Assembly: GCA_963728125.1 (NCBI GenBank)
Contig: CAVSIZ010000005.1
Location: 62,001-126,000 of the forward strand
Direction: 5' to 3'
Source: CAWDCV01 sp963728125
Lineage (GTDB): Bacteria; Actinomycetota; Actinomycetes; CAWDCV01
DNA length: 64,000 bases
The notes beneath the pieces are model-generated. The model ran no database searches and was not told where the DNA came from. It worked only from the letters and a program-made list of their open reading frames with translations. The position numbers were made by a program, and so were the translations under genes. Shown piece after piece: positions 49,974 through 60,240 of the stretch. Each line of letters begins with the position of its first letter. Within the stretch, counting starts at the first letter, position 1.

Positions 49974-51554
49974 ATGACGACCGACATGGCCCCACGAGCG
50001 ACCACGCGCGAGTGGGTAGGCCTTGCCGTGCTTTGCCTCGCCTGCCTGCTCTACGTCATGGACCTGACGATCCTGCACCTGGCCGTCCCCTCGATCAGCG
50101 CCGATCTCGAACCGAGCAGCACGCAGCTGCTGTGGATCATCGACATCTACGGTTTCTTCGTCGCCGGCTCGCTGATCACGATGGGGACGCTCGGCGATCG
50201 TGTAGGCCGACGGAAGCTGCTGATGATCGGTGCCGCCGCCTTCGGGGCCGTCTCCGTGCTCGCGGCCTTCTCGACTAGTGCGGAGATGCTCATCGCCAGC
50301 CGCGCCCTGCTGGGAATCGCCGGCGCCACGTTGGCACCGTCCACGCTGTCCCTGATCTTCGCCATGTTCTCCGACCCAAGAGAACGCTCGGTGGCCATCG
50401 GCGTCTGGATCGGCAGCTTCTCTGCCGGCAGCGCAATCGGGCCGGTGCTGGGCGGGATCATGCTCGAGTACTTCTGGTGGGGCTCGGCCTTCCTCGTGGC
50501 CCTGCCCGTCATGACGGCCCTGCTCGTGCTGGGCCCACGAGTGCTGCCCGAGTACCGCGACCCGAACGCCGGCCGCCTCGACCTGCCCAGCGCCGCGCTG
50601 TCGGTCGCGGGCGTGCTCGCCGTCATCTACGGCCTCAAGGAGATTGCCTCGACCGGCGTGAAACCGTTGTCGACCGCTGCGATCGTCCTGGGGCTTGCCA
50701 TCGGCGCGGTCTTCGTACGCCGTCAACGGCGGCTCGAGGACCCGATGATCGACATCCGGCTCTTCGCCATCCGGGCGTTCAACGCCGCCCTCGCGGTCAA
50801 CTTCCTCGCCATCTTCGTAGCCGTCGGATATTTCCTGTTCATCGCGCAATACCTGCAGCTGGTCAGCGGGATGTCGCCGCTCGAAGCCGGCCTGTGGTCG
50901 CTGCCCTCGGCCTTGGGCTTCATCGCCGGCTCCCAGCTGGCGCCGCGCATCGTCGACCGGATCCCCTCGCACGTCCTGATCGGCGGGGGACTCGCCGTCG
51001 CGGCACTAGGTCTCCTGCTGCTGACCCAGGTGGCGGCCTCGTCCGGCGTGGGGACGCTCATCGTGTCGTCGGTGATCATCTCGCTCGGACTCGCCCCGGT
51101 CTTCGGTCTCACCACGGAGCTCATCGTCGGCTCGGCGCCGCCGGAACGCGCAGGAGCAGCGTCCGGCATCAGCGAGACGAGTGCCGAGCTGGGCGGAGCG
51201 CTCGGGATTGCGATCCTGGGCAGCGTCGGAGTGGCTATCTATCGCGGCCGGTTGGACGCCGCTCTGCCGACCGACGTTCCCGCCGAGGCGGCTGCCGCTG
51301 CGCGGGACACGCTGGGTGCGGCCGGAAGTGTCGCCGAGCAGCTCCCCGAGCCCATCGGGAGCGCGCTGCTCGACGCCGCACGGTCCGCGTTCGTCGACGG
51401 CATACACCTCACAGCGTTGATCGCCGCCGTCCTCGCCTTTGCGATCGCCGCCCTGGCCTTTACCGCGCTCCGCGACCACAGCACCGCTAGCGAACGGAAC
51501 GAATCAGAACCAACCGACGACTGCCAGCGCGAGGAGTGCCTCGACCCGGCCTGA
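49974..51554 (+). CDS. DHA2-family MFS multidrug efflux pump (14 segments)
   Basis: This 526-residue protein has about fourteen hydrophobic segments. VMDLTILHLAVPSISADLEP in segment 1, TMGTLGDRVGRRKLLMIGAA as the loop 2-3 signature and IGPVLGGIMLEYFWWGSAFL as the antiporter motif C region are all typical of the DHA2 (QacA/SmvA-like) proton-driven drug exporters. The start is placed at the ATG at 49974 because AGGAG is seven bases upstream of it; the ATG at 49968 would overlap the ribosome site. It is divergent from the sigma-factor gene with an 87-bp shared promoter region. Drug range cannot be told. Confidence 0.9.
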   Translation: MTTDMAPRATTREWVGLAVLCLACLLYVMDLTILHLAVPSISADLEPSSTQLLWIIDIYGFFVAGSLITMGTLGDRVGRRKLLMIGAAAFGAVSVLAAFSTSAEMLIASRALLGIAGATLAPSTLSLIFAMFSDPRERSVAIGVWIGSFSAGSAIGPVLGGIMLEYFWWGSAFLVALPVMTALLVLGPRVLPEYRDPNAGRLDLPSAALSVAGVLAVIYGLKEIASTGVKPLSTAAIVLGLAIGAVFVRRQRRLEDPMIDIRLFAIRAFNAALAVNFLAIFVAVGYFLFIAQYLQLVSGMSPLEAGLWSLPSALGFIAGSQLAPRIVDRIPSHVLIGGGLAVAALGLLLLTQVAASSGVGTLIVSSVIISLGLAPVFGLTTELIVGSAPPERAGAASGISETSAELGGALGIAILGSVGVAIYRGRLDAALPTDVPAEAAAAARDTLGAAGSVAEQLPEPIGSALLDAARSAFVDGIHLTALIAAVLAFAIAALAFTALRDHSTASERNESEPTDDCQREECLDPA

Positions 51555-51592
51555 CCATTCCAGACGCGGTCGGGCCCGCGCACGCCTGCCGT

Positions 51593-51598
51593 TACAGT
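51593..51598 (+). promoter_or_regulatory. -10 box TACAGT of leaderless glyA
   Basis: TACAGT ends six bases before the glyA ATG at 51605. There is no Shine-Dalgarno sequence, so the mRNA is probably leaderless. Confidence 0.55.
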
Positions 51599-51604
51599 GA
51601 AGAA

Positions 51605-52864
51605 ATGACGTTTTGGGGTCCCGACTTCGACGCCCTCCAGCAAGAGGATCCAGAGATCGCCGATGTTGTGGTCGGCGAGCTCGCTCGGCTGCGCAGTGGT
51701 CTTCAGCTGATCGCGAGCGAGAACTTCACCTCACCGGCAGTCCTCGCCGCGCTCGGCTCGACGCTGTCCAACAAGTACGCCGAGGGCTACCCGGGGCGCC
51801 GTTACTACGGCGGCTGTGCCGAGGTCGACAAGGCCGAGAACATCGGCATCGCCCGCGCGAAGGAGCTCTTCGGCGCCGAGCATGCCAACCTCCAGCCGCA
51901 TTCCGGCGCCAGCGCCAACCTCGCGGCGTACGCCGCCCTGCTGACACCGGGCGACACGGTGCTCGCGATGTCGCTTCCGCACGGCGGTCACCTCACGCAC
52001 GGATCCAAGGTCAACTTTTCGGGCAAGTGGTTCAACACGGTGTCGTACGGCGTCACCGAGGACACCGAGCTCATCGACTACGACCAGGTGCGTGACCTCG
52101 CCAAGGAGCACGCGCCGAAGATGATCATCTGCGGCGCGACGGCGTACCCGCGGCTGATCGACTTTGCCGCGTTCCGGTCGATCGCCGACGAGGTGGGAGC
52201 GCGCCTGCTCGTCGACGCCGCCCACTTCATCGGTCTGGTCGCGGGCAAGGCGATCCCGTCACCTGTTCCCTACGCCGACGTCGTCACGTTCACGACACAC
52301 AAGGTCCTGCGTGGTCCGCGCGGCGGCATGATCGTGTGCACCGAGGAGCTCGCCCAGAAGATCGACAAGGCCGTGTTCCCGTTCAGCCAGGGCGGCCCGC
52401 TGATGCACGCCGTCGCCGCCAAGGCCGTGGCCCTGCGCGAGGCGCAGCAGCCCGAGTACCAGACGTACGCCCGCCAGGTCATCGCGAACGCGCAGGCGCT
52501 GACCGACGGACTCGCCGCCGAGGGCATGCGCCCCGTCTCTGGGGGCACCGACACGCACCTCGCGCTCATCGACCTGCGCGGCATCGGCGTCACGGGTAAG
52601 GAGGCCGAGGCGCGCTGCGACGCGGCCCGGGTCACGCTCAACAAGAACGCCATTCCCTACGACCCGCAGCCGCCCATGACGGCCTCGGGCATCCGGGTCG
52701 GCACTCCAGCGGTCACGACACAGGGCATGACCGAGGGCGATATGAAGGAGATCGCGAGCCTGATCGCCCGCGCCGTACGCGACGCGGACGGCACCGCGGC
52801 CGAAGAGATCGGGTCCGCCGTGACCGCGCTGGTCGAGCGTCATCCCGCCTACCCGCGCGGCTGA
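51605..52864 (+). CDS. glyA: serine hydroxymethyltransferase
   Basis: This 419-residue PLP enzyme interconverts serine and glycine while charging tetrahydrofolate with a one-carbon unit. Conserved segments are LIASENFTSPAVLAALGS, NKYAEGYPGRRYYGGC, SGASANLAAYAALLTPGD, HGGHLTHG, DAAHFIGLVAGKAIPSP and the PLP lysine in TFTTHKVLRGPRGGMI (Lys233). In the segment before HFIG the usual DMAH is DAAH, a mild change. The ATG at 51605 fits the family start and the -10 box. wecA starts 18 bases downstream. Confidence 0.97.
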   Translation: MTFWGPDFDALQQEDPEIADVVVGELARLRSGLQLIASENFTSPAVLAALGSTLSNKYAEGYPGRRYYGGCAEVDKAENIGIARAKELFGAEHANLQPHSGASANLAAYAALLTPGDTVLAMSLPHGGHLTHGSKVNFSGKWFNTVSYGVTEDTELIDYDQVRDLAKEHAPKMIICGATAYPRLIDFAAFRSIADEVGARLLVDAAHFIGLVAGKAIPSPVPYADVVTFTTHKVLRGPRGGMIVCTEELAQKIDKAVFPFSQGGPLMHAVAAKAVALREAQQPEYQTYARQVIANAQALTDGLAAEGMRPVSGGTDTHLALIDLRGIGVTGKEAEARCDAARVTLNKNAIPYDPQPPMTASGIRVGTPAVTTQGMTEGDMKEIASLIARAVRDADGTAAEEIGSAVTALVERHPAYPRG

Positions 52865-52882
52865 GGAACCTCGCCGCGGCCC

Positions 52883-53989
52883 GTGCGTGCCTACCTGCTC
52901 TGCCTGAGTGTCGCCGCGGCGGTCACCTACTTGCTGACGCCGGCGGTCCGCCGGCTGGCGGTGCGCGTGCACGCTATGACGCCCGTCCGCGATCGTGACG
53001 TCCACGCCATCCCGACCCCGCGCCTCGGTGGAGTGGCCATGCTGTTCGGCTTCGCCGCTGCGCTGCTCGTCGGCCGCGAGCTACCTCTCGTGCAGAGCGT
53101 GTACGAGGAAACCGAGGACCCGATCGCGTTGCTCAGCGCGGCCGCCATCGTTTGCGCGGTCGGCGCCATCGACGACAAGTGGGGGCTCGACGCGCTGACG
53201 AAGTTCGCCGGCCAGACGCTGGCGGCGGGAGTCATGGCGCTGCAGGGCATCCAGCTGCTGTGGATCCCGCTGCCGCGCATCGGCACCTTCGTGTTGCCGC
53301 CCGAGCTGAGCACGATCCTCACCATCCTGGTGGTGGTCGTGATGATCAATGCAGTCAATTTCGTCGACGGGCTGGACGGGCTGGCGGCGGGCATCGTTGC
53401 CATCGGCGCGCTGGCGTTCTTCTCGTACTCCTATCTTTTCGCCGTCGAGGGCGGCTACGACCGGGCGTCGACCGCCACGCTCGTGACAGTCGTTCTCGGC
53501 GGTATGTGCCTGGGCTTCTTGCCCCACAACTTCAGCCCCGCGCGCATCTTCATGGGCGATTCCGGCGCCATGCTCATCGGGCTGCTCCTCGCCGCGTCGA
53601 CGATCAGCCTCACCGGGCTGCTCGATCCCAATGCCGTCGGCCCAAGTGGCTTCGTCGCGGCCTTCCTGCCCCTGATCCTCCCGTTCGCCGTGGTGGCGCT
53701 GCCCTTCGCTGACCTGCTGCTCGCGATCGTCCGGCGCACGCGCGCGGGCCGTTCCCCGTTCGCCCCCGACAAACAGCACTTGCATCACCGGCTGCTCGAG
53801 ATCGGGCACTCCCACGCCCGCGCCTGCTTGATCATGTACCTGTGGGCGGCGCTCATCGCCTTCGGTGCGGTTGCCATGGCGCTGCTGAACAGTCCGGTCG
53901 CGGTCGCCACCCTTGTCGCCGGAGCGCTCCTGCTCGTCGTGCTCACCGCGAACGCTCCCCGGGTCGGGGTGCGGGGTGCGCGTTCCTAG
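52883..53989 (+). CDS. wecA: undecaprenyl-phosphate N-acetylglucosaminyl 1-phosphate transferase (WecA/Rfe)
   Basis: This 368-residue polyprenol-phosphate sugar-1-phosphate transferase has about eleven membrane segments. In mycobacteria the orthologous gene, at the same place before the atp operon, starts the arabinogalactan linker. Signatures are the DD pair of GAIDDKWGLDALTKF at about 96-110, NAVNFVDGLDGLAAGI at about 155-170 and the HHRLLEIGHSHARA loop at about 298-311, which marks the GlcNAc-transferring branch rather than MraY. The GTG at 52883 opens with a membrane segment. A small membrane protein gene follows 10 bases later. Confidence 0.93.
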   Translation: MRAYLLCLSVAAAVTYLLTPAVRRLAVRVHAMTPVRDRDVHAIPTPRLGGVAMLFGFAAALLVGRELPLVQSVYEETEDPIALLSAAAIVCAVGAIDDKWGLDALTKFAGQTLAAGVMALQGIQLLWIPLPRIGTFVLPPELSTILTILVVVVMINAVNFVDGLDGLAAGIVAIGALAFFSYSYLFAVEGGYDRASTATLVTVVLGGMCLGFLPHNFSPARIFMGDSGAMLIGLLLAASTISLTGLLDPNAVGPSGFVAAFLPLILPFAVVALPFADLLLAIVRRTRAGRSPFAPDKQHLHHRLLEIGHSHARACLIMYLWAALIAFGAVAMALLNSPVAVATLVAGALLLVVLTANAPRVGVRGARS

Positions 53990-53999
53990 AGTGTCCCGC

Positions 54000-54443
54000 A
54001 TGAGTGCCCCCGCCGGACTCGTCCTCCCGATGCGCCGAACCCTGCGCTTCGCCGCGCTCGGCGCCGTCGTCCTGCTCGTCGTCGCCATTCCCGTCGGCTG
54101 GATCATCGCCGGCATGCCCGGCGTCTGGGCTGCGCTGCTAGGCGTGGCGATCCCGGTGCTGTTCCTTGGCATCACGGCGGCGGTGGCGCTGTTCACCGCC
54201 CGGCTGTCGCCCTCGACGCTGGGCGCAGCCGTCCTCGGCTCGTGGCTGCTGAAGATCGTTGTGCTGCTCGTCGCGCTCATCGCTCTGGACGGCCGCGACT
54301 TCTACTCGCGCGGCGTCTTCTTCGTCGTGTTCCTGCTGGGTACGGCCGGTTTTCTCGTCGTCGAGGCGCTCGTCGTCGTCCGCACCAAGGTGCCCTATGT
54401 CGAACCCGCAGACGCGCCCGTTTCTTCGGCCGGCTCGTCATGA
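54000..54443 (+). CDS. small membrane protein preceding the atp operon (Rv1303-like)
   Basis: This 147-residue protein has four hydrophobic segments (LGAVVLLVVAIPVGWIIAGM, WAALLGVAIPVLFLGITAAV, AAVLGSWLLKIVVLLVALIA, GVFFVVFLLGTAGFLVVEAL). By position, between wecA and atpB, and by size it corresponds to Rv1303-like proteins of mycobacteria and to the second AtpI-like protein often found there. The function may be help in c-ring assembly, as for AtpI; this is inference. The ATG at 54000 (MSAPAGLVLP) lies just after the wecA stop. Confidence 0.78.
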   Translation: MSAPAGLVLPMRRTLRFAALGAVVLLVVAIPVGWIIAGMPGVWAALLGVAIPVLFLGITAAVALFTARLSPSTLGAAVLGSWLLKIVVLLVALIALDGRDFYSRGVFFVVFLLGTAGFLVVEALVVVRTKVPYVEPADAPVSSAGSS

Positions 54444-54463
54444 CCGGGACCCTTATCGATTGA

Positions 54464-54469
54464 TATCGT
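54464..54469 (+). promoter_or_regulatory. -10 box TATCGT before the atp operon
   Basis: TATCGT ends nine bases before the ATG at 54479, so an mRNA with almost no leader could start here and carry the ATP synthase genes. No -35 box is obvious. Confidence 0.4.
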
Positions 54470-54478
54470 CCTCGCGCG

Positions 54479-54703
54479 ATGATCAGCGATCGAGGCAATG
54501 CTGCACGCTCACCTGACGTGAGTGGCGGAGAGACGACCGTCTGGGGAATGATCGCGACACTCGTCTCGGGGCCGGCGGTCTGGGGCGGGATCGGCTACCT
54601 GCTCGATCGAGTCACCGGCGCCTCGGTCTTCACCCCGATCGGGGTCGTCGTGGGATTCGTGACGGCGATCTACATCGTGTACGTCCGCTACGGCCGGGCA
54701 TGA
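54479..54703 (+). CDS. AtpZ/AtpI-family protein
   Basis: This 74-residue protein has two hydrophobic segments (WGMIATLVSGPAVWGGIGYL and TPIGVVVGFVTAIYIVYV) and belongs to the AtpZ/AtpI group encoded at the start of many atp operons. Members assist assembly of the c-ring or Mg/Ca uptake; which applies here is unknown. The ATG at 54479 fits the -10 box; an internal ATG at the first membrane segment is less likely. atpB follows after 34 bp. Confidence 0.8.
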   Translation: MISDRGNAARSPDVSGGETTVWGMIATLVSGPAVWGGIGYLLDRVTGASVFTPIGVVVGFVTAIYIVYVRYGRA

Positions 54704-54737
54704 TCCCGTCCGCCGACCGAGGAGACGTACGAGACAC

Positions 54738-55553
54738 ATGACCGGCTGGATCGCACCGCTCCTTGCGCAGGGGGCGCAGGAGGAAGAAGAGGGGTTTCAC
54801 GCCCCCGAGATCGGCGAGTTCTTTCCCGCGCCGATCTTCTTCGACGGCACGATCTTCCACTTCACTCGAATCCACCTGGTCATGGTGGTGATGACGTTGC
54901 TCACCTCTGCGTTCTTCATCGCCGCGTTCCGTAAGCCCCAGATCGTGCCGCGCGGCGTGCAGAACCTCGGCGAGCTCGCCATCGAGTTCGTCCGGGTACA
55001 GATCATCGATGAGGTCATCGGGTCGGCCGGCCGGCGCTTCCTGCCCTACCTGACGACCCTGTTCTGGTTCGTCTTTGCTCTCAACATCGCCGGGATCATT
55101 CCGTTCCTCAACATCTCTGGCAGCAGCGTCATTGGCCTGCCACTGATGCTCGCGCTCATCAGCTGGCTGATGTTCAACTACGAGGGAATCCGCGAACAGG
55201 GCGTCGGCCCCTATCTCCGGGGGAATCTGTTTCCCCCTGGCGTACCGGCGCCGATCTACGTGCTGGTGACGCCGATCGAATTCGTCTCGACGTTCATTCT
55301 GCGACCGGTCACGCTGACCATCCGGCTGCTCGCCAACATGCTCGCCGGGCACCTGCTTCTCGTTCTGTTCTTCAGCGCAACGTCCTACTTGCTTCTCGAC
55401 GCCTCTGGCCCGCTGAAGATCTTCAGCGTGGCATCGTTCGGGATGGGGTTCATCTTCACCCTGTTCGAGATCCTTGTGGCCTTCCTCCAGGCCTACATCT
55501 TCGCCCTGCTCACCGCCGTGTACATCGGCGGAGCGCTGGCACCCGACCACTGA
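54738..55553 (+). CDS. atpB: F1Fo ATP synthase subunit a
   Basis: This 271-residue membrane subunit forms the two proton half-channels next to the c-ring. The essential arginine is in ILRPVTLTIRLLANMLAGHL (Arg at about 196). Further conserved parts are RFLPYLTTLFWFVFALNIAG and LFEILVAFLQAYIFALLTAV. About six membrane segments. The ATG at 54738 has GAGGAGACG seventeen bases upstream, rather far, so translation may depend on coupling. Second gene of the operon, 55 bp before atpE. Confidence 0.97.
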   Translation: MTGWIAPLLAQGAQEEEEGFHAPEIGEFFPAPIFFDGTIFHFTRIHLVMVVMTLLTSAFFIAAFRKPQIVPRGVQNLGELAIEFVRVQIIDEVIGSAGRRFLPYLTTLFWFVFALNIAGIIPFLNISGSSVIGLPLMLALISWLMFNYEGIREQGVGPYLRGNLFPPGVPAPIYVLVTPIEFVSTFILRPVTLTIRLLANMLAGHLLLVLFFSATSYLLLDASGPLKIFSVASFGMGFIFTLFEILVAFLQAYIFALLTAVYIGGALAPDH

Positions 55554-55607
55554 ATCGACCGACCTGATCCACCGAACGCCAGTACCACCGACAGAAAGAG
55601 AGAGCAG

Positions 55608-55844
55608 ATGTCCCTCATCCTCGCCGCCGAGGAAGCTGTCAGCGGCAACGTCAATGCCATCGGCTATGGCCTCGCGGCGATCGGCCCCGGCATCGGCATC
55701 GGCATCCTCGTGGGTAAGGCGCTGGAAGGCATCGCCCGCCAGCCCGAAGCCACCGGTGTGCTGCGGACGAACATGTTCCTCGGCATCGCGTTCACCGAGG
55801 CGCTCGCCCTGATCGGTCTCGTCGCCGGCTTCCTCTTCACGTGA
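55608..55844 (+). CDS. atpE: F1Fo ATP synthase subunit c
   Basis: This 78-residue hairpin forms the rotor ring. Helix 1 is LAAIGPGIGIGILVGKALEG, the polar loop ARQPEA, and the ion-carrying glutamate is Glu64 in MFLGIAFTEALALIGLVAGF. The Gln and Ser/Thr ligands that define sodium-binding rings are not all present, so a proton ring is expected. Helix 1 carries the glycine series that sets ring packing. AGAGAG lies seven bases before the ATG. The stop overlaps the atpF start as GTGA. Confidence 0.97.
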   Translation: MSLILAAEEAVSGNVNAIGYGLAAIGPGIGIGILVGKALEGIARQPEATGVLRTNMFLGIAFTEALALIGLVAGFLFT

Positions 55845-56602
55845 TCATGGCCGCCGCGACGCTGGTGGCCACCTCGATCCTCGCCGGGGAGGCGCCCGCG
55901 GAGGAGGGTGGCGAGGAGAACATCCTGCTCCCTGCTTTCTACGACATCTTCTGGGGTGGGATCTGCTTCCTCATCCTGCTGTTCGTCGTGTGGCGATACG
56001 CGTTGCCGCGCATTCGACAGACGCTGGAGGAGCGGACGGCGGGAATCGAGGGCAAGCTCGAGAGGGCCGAGCGCGATCGTGCCCAAGCAGAGTCGCTCCT
56101 GGCGCAGTATCGCGAGCAGCTTGCGGAGGCGCGCTCGGACGCGGCCCGCATCCGCGCCGAGGCGCAAACCGACCGCAAGGCGATCGTCGAGGCGGCGCGC
56201 ACCGAGGCCCAGGAGGCGGCTCGGGTCGAGGGAGAACGCACTCAGGCCCGGCTCGCTGCTGACTTCTCGCAGGCGCGGCAACAGCTCACCCGCGAGGTCG
56301 GCGGGATGGCGGTCACTCTTGCCACCCGGATCGTGGGCGACAGCCTCGACGAGAACCGCACCCGATCGACGGTGGATCGCTTCCTCGACGAACTGGACGC
56401 CCAGGTGCCCGCCGACCGCGAACCCGCGCCGGCAGGGGTCGGTGCTCGAGGCGCCGAATCGCCAGAACCGACGACCGGCGAGCAGGAGACGACCGACACA
56501 CCCGCATCGGGGCTCGCCTCAGGGAGCGACATCGCTGGCGATCCCGGCGGCGGTGCCCCGGGAGACGGCTCGACGACAGGCAGCGGCTCGGGCGAGCGCT
56601 GA
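55841..56602 (+). CDS. atpF: F1Fo ATP synthase subunit b with a long disordered C-terminal tail
   Basis: This stator subunit has one membrane segment (FYDIFWGGICFLILLFVVWR, about 34-53) and a long charged helix (about 55-185) that reaches up the side of F1. It has 253 residues against the usual 160-190: the last 60 or so (from about 192) are rich in Pro, Glu, Thr, Gly and Ser and end in GDGSTTGSGSGER, clearly a disordered extension. The GTG at 55841 overlaps the atpE stop by four bases; the ATG at 55847 is an alternative. The stop overlaps the atpH ATG by one base. Confidence 0.94.
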   Translation: MIMAAATLVATSILAGEAPAEEGGEENILLPAFYDIFWGGICFLILLFVVWRYALPRIRQTLEERTAGIEGKLERAERDRAQAESLLAQYREQLAEARSDAARIRAEAQTDRKAIVEAARTEAQEAARVEGERTQARLAADFSQARQQLTREVGGMAVTLATRIVGDSLDENRTRSTVDRFLDELDAQVPADREPAPAGVGARGAESPEPTTGEQETTDTPASGLASGSDIAGDPGGGAPGDGSTTGSGSGER

Positions 56603-57504
56603 TGATGACCATGTTCGGGGCGAGCCGCGTGTCGCTGCAAACGCTGCGGGAACAGGTGAGCCGGCGCACGGCACCCGCCCAGATTTTGCCGCCCTTGCCC
56701 GTTCCCAAGCCCCAACCCGAACGCCCGGGCTTGCAGCCGGAGCACCGTGAGGAAGGGGCGAGGGCCCTGCGCCGGCTCACCGACGACCTGTTCGCTGTCG
56801 CCGGCCTTCTCGATCGGCGGCCCGCCCTGCGCGGTGCGCTCGCCGACGGTGGCACACCGGAAGACGACCGGGCCGCCATCGTCGATCAGCTGCTGTCGGG
56901 CCGTATTGGTAACGAGAGCCTCGAGGTCGTCAAAGAGGCAGTGCGGTTGCGCTGGTCCAGCAGCCTCGATCTTGTCGACGCGCTGGAGGTCGTCGGCGCG
57001 CAGGCGGCGTTCACGGCGTCCGAGGCCGCGGGCACCCTCGATCGGGTCGAGGACGAGCTGTTTCGGTTTGGACGCATGCTCGCTGCGCAGCCGCAGCTGC
57101 AGACCGTCCTCGACGATCCCGGTCTGCCCGCCGACCGCAAGCTCGCCGTGCTCGACAGCCTGCTTGCGGATCGCGTCGACTCGGCGACGCTGCTGCTGCT
57201 CCAGCACCTCGTGCGGACTCCACGCCGGCGGACACTCGAAGACGCCGTCGCCGACCTGGTCGAGCTCTCCGCTGAACGGCGCGGCCGACTGCTGGCCGAG
57301 GTGACGGTGGCCGAGCCGATGACGGCGGAGCAGGAGGAGCGGCTGCGCGGCATCCTCGGGCGGTTGTATGGACGCGAGGTCGAGGTTCAGGTGGGCATCG
57401 ATCCGACCGTTCTTGGCGGGGTGCGCGTGCTCGTCGGTGACGAGATCATCGATGGCACCGTGACCCGCCGGCTGGCGGAGGCGCGGCAGCGTCTCACCGG
57501 TTGA
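56602..57504 (+). CDS. atpH: F1Fo ATP synthase subunit delta
   Basis: This 300-residue stator subunit joins b to the top of F1. It is longer than the 180-residue bacterial norm. A Pro-rich linker (PPLPVPKPQPERPGLQPE, about 29-46) separates an N-terminal piece from the delta domain (about 50-300), which contains DDLFAVAGLLDRRPALRGAL and, near the end, GVRVLVGDEIIDGTVTRRLA, the standard OSCP signature. In mycobacteria a b-like segment is fused to the N-terminus of delta; here the extension is much shorter and has no membrane segment. The ATG overlaps the atpF stop by one base. Confidence 0.95.
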   Translation: MMTMFGASRVSLQTLREQVSRRTAPAQILPPLPVPKPQPERPGLQPEHREEGARALRRLTDDLFAVAGLLDRRPALRGALADGGTPEDDRAAIVDQLLSGRIGNESLEVVKEAVRLRWSSSLDLVDALEVVGAQAAFTASEAAGTLDRVEDELFRFGRMLAAQPQLQTVLDDPGLPADRKLAVLDSLLADRVDSATLLLLQHLVRTPRRRTLEDAVADLVELSAERRGRLLAEVTVAEPMTAEQEERLRGILGRLYGREVEVQVGIDPTVLGGVRVLVGDEIIDGTVTRRLAEARQRLTG

Positions 57505-57534
57505 TCATCCAACTTGAGACAGGAAGGGCAACCA

Positions 57535-59229
<1,695 letters not shown>

Positions 59230-59267
59230 GCCGGTCGAACCGTACGAGCGACGGGAGGCGATGACCG

Positions 59268-60236
59268 GTGCCTGCTCAGCTTCGGGTGCTGCGCCGCCGC
59301 ATCCGCACGGTGCAATCCACCAAGAAGATCACCCGAGCGATGGAGCTCATCGCCGCGTCGCGGATCATCAAGGCGCAGGGCCGCGTCGATGCGGCTCGGC
59401 CTTACACGGCACAGCTGATCACGGCGATCGAGGCGGCTGCGACGGTCGGAGCGATCGACCACCCGCTGCTCCTCCCGGCGCGTTCCCAGGAACGGGCGGC
59501 GGTGCTGCTCATCACCGCGGACCGTGGTCTTGCCGGGGGATACTCGGCGAACGCCATCCGCGCAGCCGAGTCCCTGGGCAACCTGTTGCGCAGCGAGGGG
59601 AAAGAAGTCGTCTCCTACATCGTCGGCCGCAAGGGCATCAGCTTCTACCGGTTCCGCAGTCGTCCCATCGCCGCGGAATGGAGCGGTTTCTCGGAGAGTC
59701 CGACGTACCAGGATGCCCGGACGATTCGCGACGTCCTCATCGAGCGGTTCCTGCAGCCCACGAGTGAGGGCGGCGTCGACGAGATACACATCGTCTACAC
59801 GAGATTCCGCAACATGATGTCGCAGGTGCCACACGCGCTGCGGATCCTGCCGATTCTCGTCGAGGATTCCCAGGCCGAGTCGGTGTCGGCGCTACGCGGC
59901 GGTCAGGAGCAGCAGGACACCGCTGCCGAGGAGGCACCGCAGCGGCCCACAGGCCCGGTGGCTCAGTACGACTTCGAGCCCTCGCCCGAGGAAGTGCTCG
60001 ACGCGTTGCTCCCGCGGTATGTCGGCAATTTGGTCTACAACGCTCTCTTGCAGTCGGCCGCGTCCGAGCACGCGGCGCGGCGGCGGGCCATGAAGGCGGC
60101 CACGGACAACGCCGACGACCTCATCGAGGCGTACACCCGCGAGGCCAACACGGCCAGGCAGGCGCAAATCACTCAGGAGATCAGCGAGATCGTCGGGGGC
60201 GCGAACGCGCTCGCCGATGCCAGGTCAGGAAGGTGA
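59268..60236 (+). CDS. atpG: F1Fo ATP synthase subunit gamma
   Basis: This 322-residue central-shaft subunit starts with the coiled helix LRVLRRRIRTVQSTKKITRA and ends with its partner ARQAQITQEISEIVGGANAL. The Rossmann-like middle has VLLITADRGLAGGYSANAIR. It is about 30 residues longer than in E. coli because of a polar insert around residues 200-235 (QEQQDTAAEEAPQRPTGPVA); a gamma insert in this region is also known in mycobacteria. The GTG at 59268 has GGGAGG ten bases upstream. Confidence 0.96.
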   Translation: MPAQLRVLRRRIRTVQSTKKITRAMELIAASRIIKAQGRVDAARPYTAQLITAIEAAATVGAIDHPLLLPARSQERAAVLLITADRGLAGGYSANAIRAAESLGNLLRSEGKEVVSYIVGRKGISFYRFRSRPIAAEWSGFSESPTYQDARTIRDVLIERFLQPTSEGGVDEIHIVYTRFRNMMSQVPHALRILPILVEDSQAESVSALRGGQEQQDTAAEEAPQRPTGPVAQYDFEPSPEEVLDALLPRYVGNLVYNALLQSAASEHAARRRAMKAATDNADDLIEAYTREANTARQAQITQEISEIVGGANALADARSGR

Positions 60237-60240
60237 GCAC

